A stretch of DNA of 21,048 nt, taken from NCBI GenBank assembly GCA_964434735.1, contig CAYSWK010000017.1, positions 1 through 21,048 on the forward strand. The letters run 5' to 3'. This DNA is from CAYSWK01 sp964434735 (GTDB taxonomy: Archaea; Micrarchaeota; Micrarchaeia; Anstonellales; Bilamarchaeaceae). Under the pieces are notes generated by a model, which searched no databases, had not been told where the DNA came from, and worked only from the letters and a program-made list of their open reading frames with translations. The translations under genes and the position numbers were made by a program. Below are positions 15,112 to 21,048 of the stretch, in pieces; within the stretch, counting starts at the first letter, position 1, and the number at the start of each line of letters is the position of its first letter.

Positions 15112-16425
15112 GTGACATCTATGTTCTCATCAATTGAATCTATCCTTAAGCATCCAGAGGAAGGCAAAGAGGTTTCCGTTCGTGGCTGGTTATATAGGCA
15201 CCGGGTTGGCGGGGGCGGAAAGATTGTTTTTGCAGTTCTTCGTGATGGGTCTGGAGTTATTCAAACTACCATTAAGAAGGAACATATTCCTGAATCCCAA
15301 TTCAACGATGCATCTACTTCCTATTTGGAAAGCTCTTGCAGCATCAAAGGAAAAATAAAGAAGGATGAACGTGCACCAGGAGGGTATGAGCTTCAAGTAA
15401 CTGAATACCAGCTTGTGTCAAAAGGCGAGCCCTTCCCCATTGGAAAAGATTTATCGGAAGAGTATTTGCTTGATGTTCGCCATTTGTGGATTCGCTCACA
15501 AAAAATTTCAACCATTCTTAAAATTCGAAGTACGGTTATTGCAGCAATTCATGAGTTTTTCCGTTCACGTGATTATACTCTATTTGATCCGCCTTTGATG
15601 TCTCCCAATGCATGCGAAGGAAAAATGACCCTTTTTGAGGTCCAGTATTTTGAGGACAAGATGTACCTGACTCAAAGTTGGCAATTATATGCAGAAGCAG
15701 CTATTTTTGCACTTGGAAAGATTTACGATGTTTCCCCGACCTTTAGGGCGGAACGAAGTAAGACTGCGCGGCATTTAGCGGAGTTTTGGATGGCTGAAAT
15801 GGAAGCTCCTTGGATGGAGCTGCATGAATGCGCACAAACGGCAAAAGATGAGATTAAATTTATTTTGAAAAAAGTACTTGAAAAGCACGAGGCAGACCTC
15901 AAAACGCTTGGTCGTGACGTTGAGAAATTGAAAACCGTTTTGGCAAAGGACTTCCCAACGATTACGTATACGGACGCATTGCGCGTATTGAAAGAGAAGG
16001 AAGGTCTTGATGTCGAATGGGGCAAAGATTTACGAACTGTTGAAGAGGAAAAATTGATGCTTCATTTTGACACGCCCGTAGTTGTTACTAATTATCCGGT
16101 TGAAATCATGGCATTCTATAAGCCCCATGACCCAAAGGATCCGAAAACCGCACTTTGTTTTGATATGCTTGCACCTGAAGGGTTTGGTGAAATCGTAGGT
16201 GGCTCGCAAAGAAACCTAGATGTTGAGGATATGAAGCAACGTCTCATCAAAGAGGGCGGTAATCCTTCGGATTACGAATGGTATTTTGATTTACGAAAAT
16301 ATGGTTCCGTGCCTCATTCAGGCTTTGGTGTCGGGGTTGAACGTGTCGTGCGTTGGATCTGTGGACTTGAGAACATCAAGGACTGCATTGCATTTCCACG
16401 TACGATGAATCGTAATAAGCCGTAA
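15112..16425 (+). CDS. asnS: Asparaginyl-tRNA synthetase (class II)
   Basis: It charges tRNA-Asn with asparagine using ATP. An N-terminal OB-fold anticodon domain (VSVRGWLYRHRVGGGGKIVF, then LRDGSGVIQ) precedes the class II core. Motif 2 is PTFRAERSKTARHLAEFWMAEME; the RHLAEFW wording is typical of AsnRS rather than AspRS. Upstream are FDPPLMSPNACEG and MYLTQSWQLYAEA. Motif 3 is GFGVGVERVVRWI followed by ENIKDCIAFPRTMNR. The length of 437 is normal. The start is GTG 15112, in line with the TATA box and a leaderless mRNA; ATG 15121 is an alternative with a 9-nt leader. Its last 10 codons and stop region are duplicated just downstream. AspRS is the main alternative assignment. Confidence 0.9.
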   Translation: MTSMFSSIESILKHPEEGKEVSVRGWLYRHRVGGGGKIVFAVLRDGSGVIQTTIKKEHIPESQFNDASTSYLESSCSIKGKIKKDERAPGGYELQVTEYQLVSKGEPFPIGKDLSEEYLLDVRHLWIRSQKISTILKIRSTVIAAIHEFFRSRDYTLFDPPLMSPNACEGKMTLFEVQYFEDKMYLTQSWQLYAEAAIFALGKIYDVSPTFRAERSKTARHLAEFWMAEMEAPWMELHECAQTAKDEIKFILKKVLEKHEADLKTLGRDVEKLKTVLAKDFPTITYTDALRVLKEKEGLDVEWGKDLRTVEEEKLMLHFDTPVVVTNYPVEIMAFYKPHDPKDPKTALCFDMLAPEGFGEIVGGSQRNLDVEDMKQRLIKEGGNPSDYEWYFDLRKYGSVPHSGFGVGVERVVRWICGLENIKDCIAFPRTMNRNKP

Positions 16426-16494
16426 CGAGTACGTGGAAAGACTTGCTCAAAAGAGCAAGCAGATTTCCACGTACGATGAATCGTAATAAGCCGT
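16392..16494 (+). repeat. 32-bp direct repeat: duplicated 3' end of asnS
   Basis: The 32 bases at 16392-16423, which encode the last 10 AsnRS residues (FPRTMNRNKP) and most of the stop codon, recur exactly at 16463-16494. The copies are 71 bases apart, start to start. TCAAAAGAG near 16447 and again near 16502 suggests an imperfect tandem duplication of a longer unit with a deletion in the second. The block could equally be an att-like scar from integration at a gene end. Confidence 0.85.
16429..16474 (+). repeat. Long inverted repeat, possible bistable hairpin
   Basis: GTACGTGGAAA (16429-16439) pairs perfectly over 11 bp with TTTCCACGTAC (16464-16474). Inside is a second stem CTTGCTC-AAAA-GAGCAAG (16442-16459, 7 bp). 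The same 11 bases also pair with the first direct-repeat copy at 16393-16403, inside asnS. Only one of the two pairings can form at a time. No U-run follows. Confidence 0.8.
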
Positions 16495-16518
16495 GATGTG
16501 TTCAAAAGAGGATAAACG

Positions 16519-16530
16519 TTTATAAAATAA
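16519..16530 (+). promoter_or_regulatory. TATA box of the ATPase-kinase unit
   Basis: TTTATAAAATAA is centred about 26 nt before the ATG at 16550, with no SD between. This predicts a leaderless mRNA beginning at the start codon. Confidence 0.65.
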
Positions 16531-16549
16531 CCTGAGTAATACTGTTGTC

Positions 16550-17632
16550 ATGCAAATGCAAAGACGATTAGTTCAAGGTTTCTGGACAGGTGGATCAGTT
16601 GTTCCAAGAAACGGAATAGTCGTCAGGAGAAGCCAGGTAGATACGCTCCTTGAGGATCATCGACATTTTGCAGTCATTGCTTCCCGTCAATCAGGAAAAA
16701 CAACGCTCCTTAAGGCATTTCAACAGGAAGAGAACGAACGATACCCGGGATCAACGCTTTATGTTACGTGTGAGCCGCTTAACGGGCTTGATAGTTCAGA
16801 TAGTTTAACTGCCGAAACACGGCTTGTTGAGGAAATTCGTATCGCTGCACGCAGCCAGGGAGTCGTCATTGGCGGGGAATCACCTTATCTTATTTCCTTA
16901 TTGCGTGAAACAACCGATGGAGTTACCTTTATCTTTGATGAGTTTTCAAAAGTGGGTGTGCACATCGGCCGGATCCTTTCAGGTGTTCGAGGTTTCGTTG
17001 AGTCTCAACGTTATGGGGGAAACCATCGTTTCATCCTTGCCGACCGCACCCATCCGGCAGACCACCCAACCGAGCACTCACCTTTTAACTTTGTCCAGAC
17101 CATGCGTCTTTTTGACATGGACGAGCTTGAAACTGCTGAACTTGCAACTCGCGGCTTTGAGGCAAACGGCATGGTTGCAACGCCACAAGCAATTGATAAA
17201 ATCCATGAGCTGACACGAGGTCATACGTATCTTGTCCAAACGCTTGGAATTCTTATTGCAGAATCGTGCTTTGAAACCGAAAAGAAAGAAGTAACTGTTG
17301 ATGATGTCGTACGTTTTGCATATCTCCTTGCCAGGATAAATGATGATATTCATTGGAAAACGCTTATGCTTCATATTGAACATCATCTTACGGGTCAACA
17401 AAAAGCATATCTGCGCAACATCATACGATACTACAAAAATGCCGACCCTGTTGAAAGATATCCTGAATATGTAAGTGGATACGATCCGATTAGCGGTGAA
17501 AAATACAGTTCGATAGATATCCTTCAATCATACGGTTTCGTACGCCCAAGTGATGAACGGTACATGCAAGGGTTTGCGCTTCCACGCAATCCGATTATGG
17601 CGGATATGCTGGTGCATAGGAATTTCTACTAA
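16550..17632 (+). CDS. AAA_35-type P-loop ATPase (STAND-like)
   Basis: The N-terminus FWTGGSVVPRNGIVVRRSQVDTLL followed by FAVIASRQSGKTTLLKAF matches the AAA-like (AAA_35, PF14516) ATPase pattern. Walker A is ASRQSGKTT (44-52) in the RQxGK form that lacks the usual first Gly. Walker B is FIFDE (127-131). After the ATPase core (to about residue 230) comes a helical region with LTRGHTYLVQTLGILIAES, then a winged-helix-like C-terminal part with LTGQQKAYLRNI and SSIDILQSYGFV. No membrane segment or WD repeats are seen. Members are often signalling or sensor NTPases. A kinase gene follows 8 nt downstream in the same unit, so a common pathway is inferred. It starts leaderless behind a TATA box. Confidence 0.8.
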   Translation: MQMQRRLVQGFWTGGSVVPRNGIVVRRSQVDTLLEDHRHFAVIASRQSGKTTLLKAFQQEENERYPGSTLYVTCEPLNGLDSSDSLTAETRLVEEIRIAARSQGVVIGGESPYLISLLRETTDGVTFIFDEFSKVGVHIGRILSGVRGFVESQRYGGNHRFILADRTHPADHPTEHSPFNFVQTMRLFDMDELETAELATRGFEANGMVATPQAIDKIHELTRGHTYLVQTLGILIAESCFETEKKEVTVDDVVRFAYLLARINDDIHWKTLMLHIEHHLTGQQKAYLRNIIRYYKNADPVERYPEYVSGYDPISGEKYSSIDILQSYGFVRPSDERYMQGFALPRNPIMADMLVHRNFY

Positions 17633-17640
17633 AAATAATT

Positions 17641-18534
17641 ATGCTCAGAGACCCGATATGCATGGCATGCCGTTTTTGTTCTTACTCTTCAGCTGACCTG
17701 GCCTCGTTTGCATTCCCAAAACACGTGCGGGGCGCAAAAACAAGGGAGACATTTCGTATAAAGTCGGAGCTTTGGGTTTCTCACGTCGGTGCAGGTGCAG
17801 CAATTTCAAACCGGAGGCTTGTGAAATTTTTCAGGCAACGCTATACAAACTCATTTGAGCATGAGCTTGCGATTTTCCAAAGGCTTCCTCATGGTGTAGG
17901 GCCCTCTTTTTTTGAGCCCGTTGAAGGTCCTTTACCAGGGTTTATTATGCGGCGTCTTGATTGCTTCAAGCAAGGCAGGGAATATATGAATTCTTATATG
18001 TTCTTTCCCCTTGAACATCCCCTCTTTCGGGCGCTTTTTGCTGCAACGTCAACGCTCCATTCGGCAGGACTCATACATGGGGATCTTAAGCCTGACAATT
18101 TTTTTTATGACCCTCTTTTTAACAAAGTTTATTTTATCGATTTTGATTCAGCATACGACCTATCAAACCCAAAAGGGCGCGTGCGGGGCGGTTCGATAAA
18201 ATTCACTCCTCCAGAATCCCTTGAATTGGAGGGCATTTTCCCTGCAACCGATGTGTTTTCCATAGGCGTGCTTCTTTATTATGCATTGTATAAACGCCTT
18301 CCGTTTAAGTGCACAAGCCCATCGTGTTTCGCACGGCCTTCTTTTGAGTCGAGTGACGATCCTACTGAAGCAAGAATGATTTCGGTTGTTGCAAAATCAC
18401 TTGAAAAAGACCCACTTGCCCGTTTTCAGACTGTTGAAGAGCTGGATCGGGCGTATAGTGAAGCAGTTGCAAGCTCCATTGAACCTGCATCAAAACAGTT
18501 CTGGTTTTTCAGGTTGCCTTTTATGCAACCTTAA
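17641..18534 (+). CDS. Eukaryotic-like Ser/Thr protein kinase
   Basis: The kinase core looks complete. A short Gly-rich loop is VGAGAAIS (49-56), the ATP-anchoring Lys is Lys62 (LVKFF), and the helix-C Glu is Glu75 (FEHELAIF). The catalytic loop is HGDLKPDN (146-153), the metal motif is DFD (167-169) in place of DFG, the PPE motif is at 190-192 and DVFSIGVLLYYALYKRLPF (204-222) is the following helix. The C-terminal SLEKDPLARFQTVEEL is typical of the family. It is soluble, with no membrane segment. The N-terminus carries CMACRFC (Cys7, 10, 13), which might bind metal. No SD precedes the ATG. Its stop interlocks with the convergent gene. Confidence 0.87.
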   Translation: MLRDPICMACRFCSYSSADLASFAFPKHVRGAKTRETFRIKSELWVSHVGAGAAISNRRLVKFFRQRYTNSFEHELAIFQRLPHGVGPSFFEPVEGPLPGFIMRRLDCFKQGREYMNSYMFFPLEHPLFRALFAATSTLHSAGLIHGDLKPDNFFYDPLFNKVYFIDFDSAYDLSNPKGRVRGGSIKFTPPESLELEGIFPATDVFSIGVLLYYALYKRLPFKCTSPSCFARPSFESSDDPTEARMISVVAKSLEKDPLARFQTVEELDRAYSEAVASSIEPASKQFWFFRLPFMQP

Positions 18535-18570
18535 TAAAAATCACTTGTTGCTTCAGGCGTTTGAGGCAAC
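18512..18570. terminator. Hairpin pair between convergent genes
   Basis: GGTTGC-CTTTTAT-GCAACC (18512-18530) is followed by GTTGCTTC-AGGCGTTT-GAGGCAAC (18547-18570, 8 bp with one G-U). They flank the shared stop TTAA and TAATAAAAA. Because both stems use GTTGC/GCAAC they can also pair with each other. They may terminate transcription in both directions, but both are inside coding sequence, so this is tentative. Confidence 0.35.
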
Positions 18571-18974
18571 TCGTCGTTTTCCCCCATCTTTCGAAGTTGG
18601 CGCCTGATTCGTGCCATTTGGAAGGACGTTGAAGTTATGCCTGCAATATCTCGTGTTATAAAAACGGGTGCAAGTATTTGCGGAAGAAATCCTGAAAATG
18701 TGGAAAGAACAAGTCCCAATGCAATATCAGTTGCCTTGTCGCCAATCCATTCCCCAATTGTTTCTGGACCCCCCTGGCGAGGGGCTCCAATCACTTCCCC
18801 ATCAAAATCCATTTTGCTCACTCCCGAATCAAAATACAAAAGTTTGACGCTTTGGCCCAATTCATCAGAATATCCTGTGCGTTTTTCATGAAGTTGGTAT
18901 AAGTTTCTTTTAAGTTCTTCTGGATCAGGTTTTGTTTTTTCTGGTTTTTTGAAAGTTCTAAACCGTAAGTTCAT
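18531..18974 (-). CDS. Hypothetical protein with one membrane segment
   Basis: Not recognised. Of the 147 residues, the first 80 are charged and soluble (FKKPEKTKPDPEELKRNLYQLHEKRTG). The middle has a hydrophobic stretch of about 30 residues (IALGLVLSTFSGF, then LPQILAPVFI), probably a membrane helix or hairpin. It is followed by a basic helix MARIRRQLRKMG and an acidic tail. It lies between the kinase gene (convergent) and the HEAT gene (divergent). A TATA-like GTTTTAAG box sits 26 nt before its ATG and also 28 nt before the opposite ATG. Confidence 0.65.
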   Translation of the reverse strand: MNLRFRTFKKPEKTKPDPEELKRNLYQLHEKRTGYSDELGQSVKLLYFDSGVSKMDFDGEVIGAPRQGGPETIGEWIGDKATDIALGLVLSTFSGFLPQILAPVFITRDIAGITSTSFQMARIRRQLRKMGENDELPQTPEATSDFY

Positions 18975-18996
18975 AACTACGGACTTAATTCAGATA

Positions 18997-19004
18997 GTTT
19001 TAAG
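18997..19004. promoter_or_regulatory. Shared TATA box for two divergent leaderless genes
   Basis: GTTTTAAG has a TTTTAA core centred at 19000.5, about 26 nt from the minus ATG at 18974 and 28 nt from the plus ATG at 19029. Both genes lack an SD. One near-symmetric box could serve both directions. Confidence 0.5.
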
Positions 19005-19028
19005 TTCATATGTCACTTCTATTTTCTT

Positions 19029-19847
19029 ATGTTCGACCAATGGTGGATTGACCCTCTTCCTGAAGATTTTGACCTTGATGCATGCATCAAGAACCTTGCA
19101 AGCAAGGATGCAAAAATCCGTGCGCAAGCTTCATGGGATTTGAGTACTGCGGCAGACAATTCCGTTGACATCGAAAAGGCGGTTCCTGCGCTTCTTCGTG
19201 CGCTTTCGGATGAAAACAAGGTCGCATTCGGTGCAAGTTATGCTTTTCGTTATCATTTTGCTAACAGAGCAGTAATGGAAGAGGAACTTGATCCCTCATG
19301 CATTGTTCCGCTTGTAATTGCGCTTGCTTCAAAACAGGACGTTGTCCGTGAAAACTGTGCATGGGCGCTTGATCGGCTTATCCATACCAATCCGTTGGTC
19401 ATTTCAGAAAAGGTTGAAAACGAGCTTCAAAAACAAAAGATCAAAAAAACCAAGGAAACAACGTTTCTTTTTGAATTGTGCGCCAATATTCGCGAGGGCC
19501 TTATAGTTGGGATAAAATGGGACTCCGATTCAGGATTTGGATTTTCCTACTATCGGGTTCCTACAACTCGCCTTGAAGATGCATTAGGCTATGCTGCACT
19601 TCTTGCACTTAATCCTGACCCGCACGGGCACACTGAGCTCGGCTGCATTCTTACCAAAACTGAAAGCTATACTCCGCCGACAGTCATGAGGAGCGCAGGA
19701 AAGCGCAAGGCGTTAGTATTTTCTGATGAACAAATTGCTCTTTATCAGAAATTCCTTAAAGAGTATGGAACGCTCAATGAGGTTGAAAGAAATATTAAAC
19801 TGGGTTGCAAGAAGGAAAAATGGTATTTAGGCCCGACAGTAGATTAG
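19029..19847 (+). CDS. HEAT-repeat protein with unknown C-terminal domain
   Basis: The N-terminal 130 residues look like three HEAT-type helical repeats. Each has an ACIKNLASKDAKIRAQASWDL, PALLRALSDENKVAFGASYAF or PLVIALASKQDVVRENCAWAL unit. Such scaffolds bind proteins or nucleic acids. The rest (about 155-272) has KWDSDSGFGFSYYRVPTTR and a Cys/Lys-rich tail, without known motifs. The start is ATG 19029, apparently leaderless. It may be a partner for the kinase and ATPase nearby, but this rests on position only. Confidence 0.75.
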   Translation: MFDQWWIDPLPEDFDLDACIKNLASKDAKIRAQASWDLSTAADNSVDIEKAVPALLRALSDENKVAFGASYAFRYHFANRAVMEEELDPSCIVPLVIALASKQDVVRENCAWALDRLIHTNPLVISEKVENELQKQKIKKTKETTFLFELCANIREGLIVGIKWDSDSGFGFSYYRVPTTRLEDALGYAALLALNPDPHGHTELGCILTKTESYTPPTVMRSAGKRKALVFSDEQIALYQKFLKEYGTLNEVERNIKLGCKKEKWYLGPTVD

Positions 19848-20092
19848 GGCTTACGATTTTGTATCCACCATTTTTTTACAAACGGCAAACTTAACGTAGA
19901 AAGAAGATAGCCAATTGCAGGAACCAGTGCCGCAACAAAGGGCGATGATGTGTTTGCAACATGGAGAAATGCCACGATCACTGCGTAGGTACAAACACCA
20001 ATAAGCCCCCTTCGCGTCCATGATGTTTCCCATGCCTTGTCAAGTTCAACGCGCGCATTGCGTTTTCGTATTTCTTCTAGTTCGGTATTCAT
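19844..20092 (-). CDS. Small two-transmembrane-helix protein
   Basis: The start is ATG 20092 (MNTELEEIRKRNARVELDK), giving 82 residues. A longer in-frame reading up to 20314 would overlap the upstream gene and is not used. After a charged N-terminal helix with DKAWETSWTRR come two membrane helices, LIGVCTYAVIVAFLHVA and PFVAALVPAIGYLLSTLSL, then a basic end KKWW. This charged-helix plus two-TM plan, with a conserved LDKAWETSWTRR-like start, is common in small membrane proteins of uncultured archaea and bacteria, as I recall. The function is unknown. An AAGGG lies just before the ATG. It is 10 nt downstream of the methyltransferase-like gene, so they probably share a transcript. Confidence 0.75.
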   Translation of the reverse strand: MNTELEEIRKRNARVELDKAWETSWTRRGLIGVCTYAVIVAFLHVANTSSPFVAALVPAIGYLLSTLSLPFVKKWWIQNRKP

Positions 20093-20102
20093 TTGATTTC
20101 CC

Positions 20103-21023
20103 TTATGTTTCGTTCGTACGTTCAAAAACTCCAAGCACTGCCCAAGGGGTGTTCGGTTCTTGAAATGATTCCCCCTCGATAAGCCTAAAACCTTTTCCTG
20201 CAATAGCTGCAAGATCTTGAGGCGTACGCATATCCAAATCAAGAAGCGGACCCGCAATAGCAAGATCCTTTCTGAATAATTCTGCAATATTGCGGATATT
20301 TGCGCGTGCCGCATTCTCCATCATAGGGTTTCTCCCCACTCGCAGAGCAATTACAAGCATCATTGCAAGTGAAAGGCGGCAGCATGTATTTTCAAGGCAT
20401 ATGCGGTGCAGTTCTTGAAGCCGTTGGGATGATGCACGGACGATTTCGGTTTCTATTTTGTAAATCTCATGAAGTGCACGCTGGGCGTCATGTGCAACAG
20501 TATACCATTCATCAGGGTCTATTTTGAGTGCAGGAAGAATCTGTTCATTTATTACTCCAAGAAATCGTCTCATGTCCCTAAAGTCTTCAATAATTGGCGA
20601 ATCTGCATGGTGGCATAACCATATCCATCGCTCGTTCGTTTGGAGCAACTCTTGTATTGTTTGCACTGAAAGTGCCATCTGAGTATACTCAAGTGAAAAA
20701 GGAGTTATAACTGCGTTTTTTCCTGGTTTTCGAATGCGTGAAAATTCTCGGAATTGCTCCATGTCCCCTTTAATGGTCGGAACGTATGCGCCTTCAACAT
20801 TCCTTAGTTCAAGATTTGCCCAGGTTTTGCCAGGCAATTCAGCTTCTTTCGCAAGAAATCCGTGGCCGCCGCCTAAAAGAATGACATGGTCGGTTTTTGC
20901 GATCGCACGTTTTACTTGGTCGACCATTCTTTGTCGGTACTTGAAAATCGAGCCAGGAAGGGACCTAAATGCCCTCCACCCTTCTTTTGATGCCGCGTAC
21001 ATACTCTCATTTCTTTGTTGCAT
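20103..21023 (-). CDS. Possible class I methyltransferase-like protein
   Basis: A Rossmann-like start, DHVILLGGGHGFLAKEAEL (45-63), is followed by ANLELRN (69-75), GDMEQFREF (86-94) and AVITPFSLEYT (104-114). These fit motifs I, II, III/IV of a SAM-dependent methyltransferase. The GGGHGF loop differs from the usual GxGxG and no catalytic residues can be named, so substrate and activity are unknown. The later part is helical. The start is ATG 21023 with GAAGGAA directly before it; ATG 21002 is also in frame. The frame upstream stays open to the window edge, so the true start could lie outside. Another minus-strand frame ends at TGA 21009-21007 and may be the tail of a further gene overlapping this start. 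Confidence 0.6.
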   Translation of the reverse strand: MQQRNESMYAASKEGWRAFRSLPGSIFKYRQRMVDQVKRAIAKTDHVILLGGGHGFLAKEAELPGKTWANLELRNVEGAYVPTIKGDMEQFREFSRIRKPGKNAVITPFSLEYTQMALSVQTIQELLQTNERWIWLCHHADSPIIEDFRDMRRFLGVINEQILPALKIDPDEWYTVAHDAQRALHEIYKIETEIVRASSQRLQELHRICLENTCCRLSLAMMLVIALRVGRNPMMENAARANIRNIAELFRKDLAIAGPLLDLDMRTPQDLAAIAGKGFRLIEGESFQEPNTPWAVLGVFERTNET

Positions 21024-21048
21024 TTCCTTCGATAGGTTCTTCGTTGAG

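Noticed and set aside
16429..16474. Classical rho-independent terminator after asnS
   Set aside because: The hairpin is strong but is not followed by a U-run, and archaea usually terminate on U-runs without a hairpin.
20093..20314. Extended N-terminus of the two-TM protein up to 20314
   Set aside because: It would overlap the upstream methyltransferase-like gene by about 210 bases; the ATG at 20092 sits just after that gene and gives a family-like protein.
1..21048. CRISPR array
   Set aside because: No regularly spaced direct repeats are present; the only clear direct repeat is the pair after asnS.

Overview
This window is from an archaeon. It carries an archaeal TATA-binding protein, the Rpb4 (RpoF) subunit of RNA polymerase, ribosomal protein eL21, a DUF655 protein, an archaeal-type YchF/Obg GTPase, elongation factor 1-alpha and an archaeal asparaginyl-tRNA synthetase. 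Genes are very tightly packed, convergent genes share interlocked stop codons, and several start codons lie about 26-28 bases from a TATA box, which points to leaderless mRNAs. The style fits a small-genome DPANN-type lineage such as Micrarchaeota or Diapherotrites, but that placement is only a guess from gene style.

Layout. 1-1468 (minus): tRNA-Val, a structured 3' region without a gene, then the operon eL21 > rpo4 > DUF655. 1510-1550: a divergent promoter between eL21 and tbp. 1569-2688 (plus): tbp and a small Cys-rich lipoprotein, ending stop-to-stop with a minus-strand hypothetical gene (2685-2996). 3109-11249 (plus): the YchF GTPase, a 70-residue basic protein and a 2226-residue exported protein, probably one transcription unit. 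11254-11649 (minus): a possible SecB-like protein. 11834-13114: EF-1alpha behind a leader with a strong hairpin. 13213-15044: an orphan gene facing a SpoT/MESH1-like HD hydrolase. 15112-16425: asnS, whose last codons are duplicated just after its stop with inverted repeats. 16550-18534: an AAA_35-type ATPase followed by a eukaryotic-like Ser/Thr kinase. 18531-21023: four genes (unknown protein with a membrane segment, HEAT-repeat protein, two-TM protein, methyltransferase-like protein).

Most striking is the giant exported protein. About 1100 N-terminal residues look helical, and the C-terminal part looks like amphipathic beta-strands and turns, resembling an outer-membrane beta-barrel or autotransporter tail. 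It is almost free of cysteine and has an export-like N-terminus. Archaea with an outer membrane exist (Ignicoccus, Altiarchaeota, ARMAN/Micrarchaeota), but barrel proteins in them are poorly described. A gene with SecB-like features lies tail-to-tail with it. Other points of interest are the repeat cassette after asnS, the EF-1alpha leader hairpin, the ATPase-kinase pair and the alarmone-hydrolase-like HD protein. All function calls come from reading motifs by eye; no searches were run.
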